This document shows positions 45,597 to 54,300 of a DNA stretch of 64,000 bases, one piece after another. The position numbers and the translations under genes are program-made. The notes beneath the pieces were generated by a model. The model saw only the letters and a program-made list of their open reading frames with translations, searched no databases and had not been told where the DNA came from. Numbering within the stretch: the stretch's first letter is position 1; each line of letters opens with the position of its first letter. Origin of the DNA: DATKYQ01 sp964640665 (GTDB taxonomy: Bacteria > Myxococcota > B64-G9). The stretch is from assembly GCA_964640665.1 (NCBI GenBank), contig CAZXHT010000005.1, forward strand, positions 62,001-126,000. The letters are read 5' to 3'.

Positions 45597-46778
45597 ATGA
45601 GCCGCCTGGGCATTGCCGTCCTGGGAGCGACCGGCTCCGTCGGCCGCCAGGCCCTCGAGGTAATCGCCGCCTTTCCCGAGCGCTTTAAAGTAGTGGCGCT
45701 GGCTGCAAATCGTAACGTGAACGCCATGGTCGAACTCGTCGCCCGGCACCGCCCCCGGGTGGCCGCGCTGGCCGATCCTGCGGCGGCCGAGGAACTGCGA
45801 GCCAGGCTTGCAAGCGCCACTACAAAAATCGTCGCCGGACCCGGCGATGTCGCCTCGCTTGGTCGCGAGCCGGATGTCGATATGCTGGTTGCGGCGATCG
45901 TAGGCGGCGCCGGCCTGGATCCCGTCTTTGCGGCCGTGCAGGCCGGCAAGACCGTGGCCTTGGCCAACAAGGAAGCACTTGTAATGGCCGGCCGACTGGT
46001 CATGTCGGAGGCCGGGGCACACGGAGCCGTCGTCCTGCCCGTGGATTCGGAGCACGCCGCAGCTCACCAGCTACTGGCAGGGGTCGCCCCTGAACAGGTT
46101 CACAAGCTGATCCTGACGGCCTCGGGCGGGCCGTTCTTCGGGCGCTCGCGCGAAGAACTCATGCGGGTCACGCCGGAAGAGGCCCTGGCGCATCCCAACT
46201 GGAACATGGGCGTCAAGGTGAGCATCGACAGCGCAAGTATGATGAACAAGGGCTTTGAGATCATCGAGGCCCGCTGGCTTTTCGATCTACCCCCGGGACG
46301 AATCGAGGTTCTCGTCCACCCCCAGAGCCAGGTGCATGCCATGCTCGAGATGGTCGACGGCTCGCTGCTGGCGCAACTGGCCCGGCCGGACATGCGCCTG
46401 TCGATCGCCCATGCCCTTGGCTTTCCCGGGCTGCTCGATCTCCCCGGAAAACTGGCCGGCGCCCGCGCGCCCGACCTGACCACCCTGCCCGGCCTGACCT
46501 TTCACCCGGCCTGCGAGGACTCCTACCCCGCCCTGCGCCTGTGTCGTCAGGCGATCGAGGCCGGCGGGGGGCTGCCCGCCATCCTGTCGGCGGCCGACGA
46601 GGTGGCGGTTGCGGCATTCCTGGAAAGACGCATCCGCTTCACCGAGATCACCGACGTCCTGGCGCGGGTGCTAGACGCGGCGGACAACCCGCCCGCGGAC
46701 ACGATCGAGGACATCAGACGAGCAGGCCGTCTGGGAACCGATCTGGCCAAAAAGATCTGCTCGAAATATGGGAGTTAG
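45597..46778 (+). CDS. dxr: 1-deoxy-D-xylulose 5-phosphate reductoisomerase
   Basis: This is a 393-residue protein, the second step of the MEP isoprenoid pathway. The ATG at 45597 directly follows the uppS stop. Motifs: the NADPH loop GIAVLGATGSVGRQALEVI, ALANKEALVMAG, metal site PVDSEHAAAHQLL, LTASGGPFF, HPNWNMGVKVSIDSASMMNKGFEIIEA, VLVHPQSQVHAMLEMVDGSLLAQL, HPACEDSYPALRL and LSAADEVAVAAFLERRIRF. After the D-S-E-H metal motif most Dxr proteins have N/S-A-I-F-Q, while here it is A-A-A-H-Q. Length is normal. No cdsA or rseP follows, unlike in many relatives; the next gene is on the other strand. Confidence 0.96.
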   Translation: MSRLGIAVLGATGSVGRQALEVIAAFPERFKVVALAANRNVNAMVELVARHRPRVAALADPAAAEELRARLASATTKIVAGPGDVASLGREPDVDMLVAAIVGGAGLDPVFAAVQAGKTVALANKEALVMAGRLVMSEAGAHGAVVLPVDSEHAAAHQLLAGVAPEQVHKLILTASGGPFFGRSREELMRVTPEEALAHPNWNMGVKVSIDSASMMNKGFEIIEARWLFDLPPGRIEVLVHPQSQVHAMLEMVDGSLLAQLARPDMRLSIAHALGFPGLLDLPGKLAGARAPDLTTLPGLTFHPACEDSYPALRLCRQAIEAGGGLPAILSAADEVAVAAFLERRIRFTEITDVLARVLDAADNPPADTIEDIRRAGRLGTDLAKKICSKYGS

Positions 46779-46784
46779 AAAGAG

Positions 46785-47570
46785 TCAACCCTTCTTGGTC
46801 AACACTTTCTCCTTCAAGAGCAACCCCGCACCGGCCGCCATGGCAATGGCCCCCAATATGCTGAAGACCAGGCCGATCTGGATGTGCGTGCCCAAAGTCA
46901 TCTCCAGGGGCGAGTCGGTGTCGGCCGCGGTGAGCGAACTCAGCTTGCCCATCTGGATCAGTAAAAAGATGAGAGTCAACCCGGCCACGCAGGCCTGGGC
47001 GAAAATGACGATTTTTTGCTTGTCGCGCCAGTGTTTCTGACCGCGCATGTATATCAGCGCGATCATGGCGGCTCCCATGAGCATCGAGAACCAACCGCCG
47101 ACCTCGATACCGATCTTGGTAATAGATGAAGCGCCTGAAATCGTCACCCAGGGAAAAAAGACAAAAAGAAAAACGGATGCGGCTCCAGCCGTGCAGAGCT
47201 TGTCGGACGTGTCCAGCGCCTTGTAGAAGCCCCAGGCGTTCGAAAACGTCCCCTGTACGTCCTTGACCAACTTGCCGGCTTCCTCGCCCAGGTCTTTACT
47301 TTCCTCGATACCGGAGGCCGCGCGCGGCGGATTCTTCCCGACCCGCCGGCGGCGCCTGAGGGCCTCCATTTCGCGATCGACTTCGTCATCGCCCGACGAG
47401 GCCTGGTCGGCAGAGCCGGAGGAGCGATCCTGGTCATAGTCGTCGTCGCTCTCTCCGGCGGAGTCGCCGGTGAACCCGCCTCCCAGGAACGACTTGTCCA
47501 GAATGTGGTCGCAGTGCTCGCAAATCGCGGTGCCGTCAGGCACCTCTTTTCCGCAGTTCGGACAGCGCAT
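46785..47570 (-). CDS. zinc-ribbon membrane protein
   Basis: This is a 261-residue protein. The N-terminus is a zinc ribbon, MRCPNCGKEVPDGTAICEHC (two CxxC pairs). It continues with an acidic, Ser-rich region (about 38-75), a basic stretch (RRRRRVGKNPP), then three or four membrane helices: LCTAGAASVFLFVFFPWVTI, GWFSMLMGAAMIALIYM, KIVIFAQACVAGLTLIFLLIQ and IQIGLVFSILGAIAMAAGAGLLL. Zinc ribbon plus membrane helices is a frequent plan in uncharacterised proteins of this group. It converges on dxr, with 6 bases between stops. Confidence 0.7.
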   Translation of the reverse strand: MRCPNCGKEVPDGTAICEHCDHILDKSFLGGGFTGDSAGESDDDYDQDRSSGSADQASSGDDEVDREMEALRRRRRVGKNPPRAASGIEESKDLGEEAGKLVKDVQGTFSNAWGFYKALDTSDKLCTAGAASVFLFVFFPWVTISGASSITKIGIEVGGWFSMLMGAAMIALIYMRGQKHWRDKQKIVIFAQACVAGLTLIFLLIQMGKLSSLTAADTDSPLEMTLGTHIQIGLVFSILGAIAMAAGAGLLLKEKVLTKKG

Positions 47571-47643
47571 GCCGGGAGTCTAGCGCCGAAGGGGGCTTGG
47601 CACAAGACCGTTTCTTCTGCAATACCGCCAGGGACGGTTGTGC

Positions 47644-47672
47644 TTGAACCGGAGAAGTAAACTTCCTATGAT
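47644..47672 (+). promoter_or_regulatory. probable sigma-70-type promoter of cpaF-like gene
   Basis: TTGAAC at 47644-47649 and TATGAT at 47667-47672 are separated by 17 bp, a near-consensus pair. Transcription would start near 47679, about 28 bases before the ATG at 47707. Confidence 0.6.
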
Positions 47673-47706
47673 CGGGTAATATCGGTGATCAATGCTATAG
47701 GTGAAA

Positions 47707-49227
47707 ATGATGATCTCGGACATGTATGACAAGTCGTTACGCGCCTTCCTCAAGCCGGTTCAGAAGTACCTCGACGACAAGAGCGTCAGCGAGATAATGA
47801 TCAACGGCCCCGAGGACGTCTGGATCGAGCGCGGCGGACGGCTATACAAGACCCTGGCCAAGTTCACCCCCGAGGGGGTCGAGGCGGCCGGGCGCAACAT
47901 GGCCCAGTTCGTCGGGCGCATACTCGACGACGATCACCCGCGCCTGGACGCCCGCTTGCCCGACGGCTCGCGTATTCACGTTGTCTTGCCTCCCATCGCC
48001 CGCAAGGGCTGCAGCATATCGATCCGCAAGTTTTTTCCCGGCAAGCTGACCATCGCGCAGATGATCGACTTCAATTCGCTGACTCCCGAATGGGCCCGTT
48101 TCATCGACGCCTGCGTCATCACCAAGCAGAACATGGTCGTCTCCGGCGGCACCGGCTCAGGCAAAACGACGTTGCTGAACGTCGTTTCCAGCCTGATTCC
48201 CAACAACGAGCGCATCCTGACCATCGAGGATTCGGCCGAGCTTCAGCTTTCCCAGGATCACCTAGTGACCTTCGAGTCGCGCCCGCCGGACAAGTTCGGC
48301 CGCGGCGCGGTGAACATGGGACACCTGTTGCAATCGGCCCTGCGCCTCAGGCCCGACCGGATCGTCATCGGCGAGGTGCGCGGCGGCGAGGCCTTCGACC
48401 TGATGCAGTCGATGAATACCGGCCATTCGGGCTCGATGTGCACGGTGCATGCCAACTCCCCTACCGAGACATGCCGGCGCCTCGAATCGCTGTGCCTGAT
48501 GAGCGAGGTCGAGCTGCCGATGGTGGCCATCCGCTCCCAGGTCGCCGCGGCCTTGAATATAATCATCTGCTGCGCCAGGTTTCACGACGGTTCGCGGCGT
48601 CTTACCCATATCGCCGAAGTGCTCCCGCTCAACGAAAAGGGCGACTACCGTACCCAGGACATGTTCGTCTACACGGTGACCGGCAAGGACGAGGAAGGCC
48701 GTATCCAGGGATACCATGCCCCGACCGGCATCCTGCCGACCTTCATGCCAAAGCTAAAGGCGTTCGGGTTTCCCGAGATGGACGAGTCTTTCTTCGACCC
48801 GGCCACCTACGGCCTTCCAAAACCGCCGGTGGTGGCGGTGCAGGAATTCAGCGTGCACTGGGTACCGCGCCTGGAAGGCGGGCAGGAACAATGGGAGCCC
48901 AAGGAACTCGACCCCGACAAGAAGGCGCGCCTCGATCAAGCCCTGGAAGACGTCCTGCGTGAGCGCGACCTCGAGGAGCCGCCGATGGCAGTGGATCCCC
49001 CGGAGAGCGGCGCTGAAAGCGCCGCTGCCGTGGATTCTCAGGCAGCAACCCAACAGGCCAAACCCGACGAATCCGAAAATGACAGACCGCCGGTGAGTCA
49101 GGCCGCTGAGAGCAAAACCGGCAGTTACGCGCGCCAGTTATTAAAGAAAGCCTCTTCCGGCCAGGTTCAACGCTCGACCCGCTTGCCGCTGGGCGTGAGA
49201 ACCGTCCGCCCCGAGAAGAAGGACTGA
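47707..49227 (+). CDS. CpaF/TadA-type secretion ATPase with C-terminal extension
   Basis: This is a 506-residue protein from ATG 47707 (an in-frame GTG at 47701 is an alternative start). The N-terminal domain has VQKYLDDKSVSEIMINGPEDVWIERGG and DARLPDGSRIHVVLPP. The VirB11-type core has Walker A VVSGGTGSGKTTLLN, the Asp box ILTIEDSAELQL, Walker B ALRLRPDRIVIGEVRGGEAFDLMQSMNTGH and a His box GSMCTVHANS. From about residue 330 a second domain and then a low-complexity Pro/Glu/Ala tail follow. Tad pilus or type IV-like secretion needs many partners (pilin, secretin, TadB/C), none of which are adjacent. The two following genes may be linked to it. Confidence 0.88.
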   Translation: MMISDMYDKSLRAFLKPVQKYLDDKSVSEIMINGPEDVWIERGGRLYKTLAKFTPEGVEAAGRNMAQFVGRILDDDHPRLDARLPDGSRIHVVLPPIARKGCSISIRKFFPGKLTIAQMIDFNSLTPEWARFIDACVITKQNMVVSGGTGSGKTTLLNVVSSLIPNNERILTIEDSAELQLSQDHLVTFESRPPDKFGRGAVNMGHLLQSALRLRPDRIVIGEVRGGEAFDLMQSMNTGHSGSMCTVHANSPTETCRRLESLCLMSEVELPMVAIRSQVAAALNIIICCARFHDGSRRLTHIAEVLPLNEKGDYRTQDMFVYTVTGKDEEGRIQGYHAPTGILPTFMPKLKAFGFPEMDESFFDPATYGLPKPPVVAVQEFSVHWVPRLEGGQEQWEPKELDPDKKARLDQALEDVLRERDLEEPPMAVDPPESGAESAAAVDSQAATQQAKPDESENDRPPVSQAAESKTGSYARQLLKKASSGQVQRSTRLPLGVRTVRPEKKD

Positions 49228-49231
49228 AAAA

Positions 49232-49711
49232 GTGGGCCAGTTTTTCACCATGATCTGGAGTTGGCTGCTCGGTCTTTTCGAGGCCGTCGGGGAGTTCTTC
49301 CGCGGCACGGTTGAAGACTTCAAAGAATCCAACCGCTACTTCAAGATCAAGGTATGGCTGGTTGCCGGCTACGCGGCCGTCGGCCTGATCACTGCCGTGG
49401 TGTTCATTCCCCCTGGCGAACTGAACGAGATCGGCGCCGAGGTTCGCATGAGCAAGATGGAAGTCATCGGCGGGCGTTACTTCCTGGTTGCCAATCACAG
49501 CTCCGACACCTGGAAACACATGCTGCTTACCCTGAACGGACGCTACGCGGTCCGCTGGCCACGCCTGCGTCCGGGGAAGAAAAAGGCTTATTTTATCAAT
49601 CGGTTCAAGGACAAGCGGGATCGCCCGCCCGACGAGCGCGTCCAGGCGGATAAGCTCAGGATCGACTGCTCGGAGGGCTCTTTCGAGCGTGACTATTCAC
49701 GGCGACATTGA
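49232..49711 (+). CDS. single-pass membrane protein of unknown function
   Basis: This is a 159-residue protein from the GTG at 49232, which is 4 bases after the cpaF-like stop and therefore probably coupled. An N-terminal amphipathic/aromatic stretch (FTMIWSWLLGLFEAVGEFF) precedes one membrane helix (VWLVAGYAAVGLITAVVFIP, about 47-66). The following part is short, strand-like, with SKMEVIGGRYFLVANHSSDTW and TLNGRYAVRWPRLRPGKKKAYF. It resembles nothing I can name. An outside or periplasmic C-terminal domain is likely. Confidence 0.6.
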   Translation: MGQFFTMIWSWLLGLFEAVGEFFRGTVEDFKESNRYFKIKVWLVAGYAAVGLITAVVFIPPGELNEIGAEVRMSKMEVIGGRYFLVANHSSDTWKHMLLTLNGRYAVRWPRLRPGKKKAYFINRFKDKRDRPPDERVQADKLRIDCSEGSFERDYSRRH

Positions 49712-49790
49712 AAAAAAGCTTGCGAGCAAATGAAATATCTCGTACAAATCCGCCGTCAATCCAATGATAATCGGCGGTAGAGGATCCGCG

Positions 49791-50465
49791 ATGGCGAGAA
49801 GCAAGGTATTTGTGGCAACTTTAGTGGCTATTAGCCTGTGTGTTTTCCTTCCACAGGCGCTTGCCAAGAAGAAGACTCACAAGAAAAAGAAGAAAGAAAG
49901 CATCACCAAGATCATTCCCAAGAAGGACTTCGTCAAGGCCGTGCTCAAGCTGGCCAAGGACGAGCGGGTGCCGGTGCCCATTTCCACCCTGGTGGAAAAG
50001 GGCCGCGGCAATGACTACTACAGCGTGGACAAGATGCTCGACGACAACCCGGAGTCGTTCTGGGCCGAGGGGGAGAAAGGCTGGGGTAAGAACGCCTGGG
50101 TGCTTTTCCATGTGCCCGATGGCTCGACCCATGTCGAGGTCACTCCCGGTGCGGGGAAAGAGCAGTTTCAGAACTTCAATCGCCCGAAACAGATTTTTTT
50201 GGACTACTACCTGGTCAGGCTAAAACGCGAGAAGGTGGAAGATGAATACAAGCCAAAGTTCAAATGGCTGGGTCGCAGCGTGTTCAACTTCAAGGACAAG
50301 CCTCAGCCGGTGCGGCAAAAAGTAGCCGTCAAGATTCCCGAATTGGTCCTGGCCGAACGGACGATGTACGTCGGCGTAATAATCATCCGTAAGACCTACA
50401 AAGGCCAGTTCGACGACACATCCATCTCCAGCCTGCGAACTTCGGCCTTATGGGGGGAAGACTAG
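49791..50465 (+). CDS. secreted protein with discoidin-like (NADase-type glycan-binding) domain
   Basis: This is a 224-residue protein; the ATG at 49791 follows AGAGGATCCGCG. The signal (VFVATLVAISLCVFLPQALA) is followed by a very Lys-rich stretch (KKKTHKKKKKES). The body has SVDKMLDDNPESFWAEGEKGWGKNAWVLFHVPDGS, a pattern like the opening of F5/8 type C and NADase-type glycan-binding domains (D-G-D-P-x-T-x-W-x-E-G-x-x-G-x-G), and beta-rich continuation up to TMYVGVIIIRKTYKGQ. It may bind a glycan. It follows the cpaF-like and membrane protein genes on the same strand. Confidence 0.6.
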   Translation: MARSKVFVATLVAISLCVFLPQALAKKKTHKKKKKESITKIIPKKDFVKAVLKLAKDERVPVPISTLVEKGRGNDYYSVDKMLDDNPESFWAEGEKGWGKNAWVLFHVPDGSTHVEVTPGAGKEQFQNFNRPKQIFLDYYLVRLKREKVEDEYKPKFKWLGRSVFNFKDKPQPVRQKVAVKIPELVLAERTMYVGVIIIRKTYKGQFDDTSISSLRTSALWGED

Positions 50466-50466
50466 G

Positions 50467-51003
50467 TCAAGATCTGCGACCGCGGTTACCGCCGCGGCCG
50501 CCGCCACGCACGCCGCCTTCCTGGCCGCGTACGTACTCCATGAAGTTGGCTTTATTGTCCATGATGTTGGAGTAACTCTTGCTGCCTTGCCTGGGTCGGC
50601 GACCGCGACGATTGGACTTTTCCTGACTTCGCCCGCTCCGCTGGGCCGCGCTATCACCCGACGTTCGGCGCGCCGTCATCGCGGCCGCCAGGTATTCGTT
50701 GCAAAGCTGGTTGATCTCAACCTTTTCCTGCATGGCTTCGAAAACCAGTTCGCGATGCAACGATGGGCTGACCTGCACGGCAATCTCGCCGCTGAACTCG
50801 GTCGTGTCCACCGGCTCGGGCATCTCGGAGCCTTTCTCGGCAGCCTTATGAAATTCTTTTTCCAGCGCCTCCTCGGCCCCGGCCAGAGCCTCTGCGCGGG
50901 TCGAGCCCGAGGCCTGCACGTCTCCCAACTCGGGCACCTTGGCGACAAACTTCTCAGACTCCGCGTTGAAGGCGACAACCACGCGGTATCCATCCGGAAT
51001 CAT
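50467..51003 (-). CDS. HicB-like protein with RGG-rich C-terminal tail
   Basis: This is a 178-residue protein from ATG 51003 behind GGAAGGAGAC. The N-terminus has the HicB antitoxin fold pattern, VVVAFNAESEKFVAKVPELGDVQASGSTRAEALAGAEEAL, followed by SGEIAVQVSPSLHRELVFEAMQEKVEINQLCNEYL, as in the ribbon-helix-helix half of HicB-type proteins. The rest is basic and Gly/Arg-rich, ending GQEGGVRGGGRGGNRGRRS, an RGG-box style. No HicA toxin is encoded beside it. It could be a stand-alone DNA- or RNA-binding regulator. Its stop faces that of the secreted glycan-binding-like protein, 1 base apart. Confidence 0.65.
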   Translation of the reverse strand: MIPDGYRVVVAFNAESEKFVAKVPELGDVQASGSTRAEALAGAEEALEKEFHKAAEKGSEMPEPVDTTEFSGEIAVQVSPSLHRELVFEAMQEKVEINQLCNEYLAAAMTARRTSGDSAAQRSGRSQEKSNRRGRRPRQGSKSYSNIMDNKANFMEYVRGQEGGVRGGGRGGNRGRRS

Positions 51004-51320
51004 GAAACGGTCTCCTTCCTCGGTCGAAAGCCGAAAGTGGAACAATATAGCGCCCCGCACTGCCAACGCGGCACACCACCAATCGTTTGTTTTCCACGTA
51101 TGCAGGCGCGCGAGCCTCGGAGGAAAAGCCACTCGCGCAGCCGCGAAAATACTTCTCTCAACTAACACATGGACTTTTGCTTGTCAAAAGAAATCAGCGA
51201 GTTCCAGGGCAAATGGTCCGTCCGAACTTATTTTACCATTACCAGGCATAAACTGGCCCCGGGTGACTGCTGTATGCTACAATTTGCCTCGGATTACGTG
51301 GGCTTTTAGCGGGGACCCGC
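51004..51320. promoter_or_regulatory. divergent intergenic region between HicB-like gene and giant TPR gene
   Basis: This is 317 bases without a gene. For the minus gene, TATATT (51049-51044) is a good -10 about 40 bases from its ATG. For the plus gene, TGC-TACAAT at 51275-51283 is an extended -10 some 38 bases before the ATG at 51321; no clear -35 accompanies it. A small inverted repeat CTTTTG-N5-CAAAAG lies at about 51174-51190. The middle is less GC-rich than the genes. Confidence 0.5.
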
Positions 51321-54300
51321 ATGGAAGACTCCCAGGGCAGGCGGCCTGGTTCGATCGAGACCGCGGCAGGAGTGGTGGCTACAGGAATGTCGCTGGGATT
51401 CTCGCTCGAATTCAGGGAAAATACCGCGCTTCTGACCCTCTCCAACCGCGAGATCGAGGAGGGCGTGGTCGTCGACAGGATCGTGCTGGAAGTTCCCGGT
51501 GTGCGTTTTCCCTTCGACGTCAGGGGTGGCGCAGAGCAGTTTTTGCACCATCGCTGTAGACTGCGCTTGCTCGATATCTCCATCCGCGCCGAGGAAATGC
51601 TGGCTTTCCTGTCTCGGCGATTGGATCCTGCGCGCTACGGCTTCGAGGCTATCCAGGTGTCTCTCAAAGGAGACGTCGGATGGTTGAGCGGTCGCTTCCG
51701 TGTGGGCAACCAGTCGGCCCCCTTCACTGCCCGCTTTCTTTTCGAGGCGGCCGGCGAGCAGGCTGTCAGGATCGGTTTTTACGACATTCGCTTCTTCGGC
51801 CCCATGCCGCTGCCGGTAAGCTCATTGGTGGCGCAACTCGCCAAAGCGCTCGCGTGTATGGGTTTCGAACAGCAAGGCGCCGCATCTATTATCTTTCACC
51901 CCTTGCGCGACTTTACCAGGTGGTTCTTGCCGGTTCACGGCTGGAAGATCCCCGACCTGGCCGGCCTGCGGATCGACCGGATCGTCATTCGCGACGGGCG
52001 CCTACGACTGACCTCGGCGCGTTTCCCCGACGAGCTTCCAGAATACTCGGCGGCAAGCGACCAGCGTAGCGCTCTCGTCGAGCAACATTTTCTTGTCTTT
52101 CGCGAGGGCTGCCAGGCCTACCACGAAGCCGAGCAAGCCCTCATGGAAGGGTTGCTCGACAAGGCCCGCCGCCTCTACCTGGGCAAGGGCGGTATCGAAC
52201 CTTCCCATCCCCACGCGGCCCGCAGGTTATTGGAGATCGGCTTGTCTCGTCCGGATCGCTTCGATGAGATCGAGGATCTCGCCCGTGATCTTTTGGCCCA
52301 CGATCCCGAATTTCTCCCGGCCCTGTTTGCCCGGGCGGCAATGCAACGCCGGCGCCAGGAGCCCGCCGCCGGCAGTAGCTACGAGCGGATAGGAAAGATT
52401 TGCGTGAATCGAGGGGAGAGGCAAGACGCCATCATGGCTCACATCGAGGCGGGCACGCTTCTGATGACTGACGATCCCTCCCGGGCGATTCATAACTTCG
52501 AGAGAATTCTCGAACTGAATCCCGATCAGCTTCAGGCGATGTATACCCTGACCGGGTTGTACGAGAACGAGCAGCACTGGTACCGTGCCTTGCGCATGAA
52601 CCTGCGCTTGACCCATCAGCTGAACGACCCGAAAGAAATCGCCGCCTGCCACTTTCGAATGGGAAGAATCTTCCTCGAACGCTTCGACGATCTCGACAAG
52701 GCACGCAAGCACCTCGACGCCGCGCTGATGCACGATCCGGGGCATATCGATGCGCTCTCTGCCCAGGCAACCACCTTCGAGCGCCGCAACCAACCCACAC
52801 GCGCGGTAAGGTCGCTGGCCACGCTTCTCGAACTGGCCGACGGCAGCCTGGCCGGTAACGAGCAATTGATAGTCGAAACCCGTCTGAGGCTGGCGGCGCT
52901 GTGGAAAGACGAACTCGACGATCCGGAAAGCGCCCTGCTCCAGTACGAGAGCATCCTGCACGATCACCCCGATCACCTGCACTCGCTTTTCATGTCCGGA
53001 TCATTGTCTGCCAATCTCGAGCGCTGGGATCAGGCCGCCGAGGCATTCAGCCGCCTGCTTGACCTGGAGGCCTCGGGCCAGACGCTCCCACAAGAGGTTG
53101 CCAAGTCGGCCGCGGTGCACCTGGGCCGCATCTACTCACAGCGTCCCGGCGGAGAGAGCGAAGCCCGCATTTTCCTGGAGCGGGCCGCCTCGATTAAGCC
53201 GGACGACATCGGCGTCTGGATGGGAATCGAGAAGCTCGATCGCAGCAGCGCCAACTGGCAGGGTCTGATAGAGGTCTTGCAGCACAAGGCATCCCTGACA
53301 GACGATAGCGACGAGAAACTGGCCGCCATCCTCGAGGCCGCGCGTATAAGCGATCGCCAGATCGGCGATCATCAGCGTGCCATGCAGCTTTATGAGCTCG
53401 CGTTGCAGGAAGATCCCTCTGCACCCGAGCCCGTCGAAGGATTGAAGCTCCTGCTGGGCAAACAGAACCGCTGGTCCGATGTTTCGGTGTTGTTATCCAG
53501 GGCCGCTGCCGACGAGACAGACCCTGAAGTAGCCGCGGGCTACTGGGCGGAAGCGGGCAAGATTCACTCGGACAATCTAGGTGACCGCGCCGGCGCCATC
53601 CAGGCCTATGAGGCTGCGGTAGACGCGGGCCACGGAACAGAAAACATAAAGTGCTTGCTCGACCTGTATCGCGATGCGGAGATGTTTGAAAAGATCGCGG
53701 CAGTAATCGGCAGACTCGATCAGAGTACCTTCGACCGGGACGAGTTGATCGATCTGTACATCGAGCGGGCCGAGATACTAGCGGAAAAACTCGAAAGAGT
53801 CCCGGAAGCCATCGAAGACTACAAAGGCGCCTTGCAGATCGAGCCCAACCTGCCGAAAGTGCAGCGCGCGCTTGCGGACATATTTTTCGCAAGAAAGATG
53901 TGGACCGAATCGCGTGAAGCCACCCTTAAAGTACTCGAGTTGGCCGGCGAGGGCGGCCTGTCGGCACCGGGGAAAACCGATCTCCACAGGAGACTGGCCG
54001 TCATCGAGCAAGAGCTGGGAGATGCTTCCGCCGCCATCGATCAATTGAGAATCGTCCTCAGTCGCTACGAAAGCGACTTGGACGCCGCAAATCAACTGGG
54101 ACACCTGCTGCGCGCGGAGGAAAGGTGGGAAGAACTGGCCGCCTTTTACGCACAGCAGGCCGAGCGCGCCGAGGGCGAGGAGGCCGCCGCTCTGCACACT
54201 GCCGCGGCAACCATCTGGTGGGAACGGCTGAAGAAGCTGGATCCGGCCGCCGCCCAGTACCAACTCGGGGTCGACGCGGCACCCAAGAGCAAGGCTGCTG

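Noticed and set aside
47594..47615. TTGGCACAAGACC as a sigma-54 promoter
   Set aside because: The -12 GC element is absent at the needed spacing.
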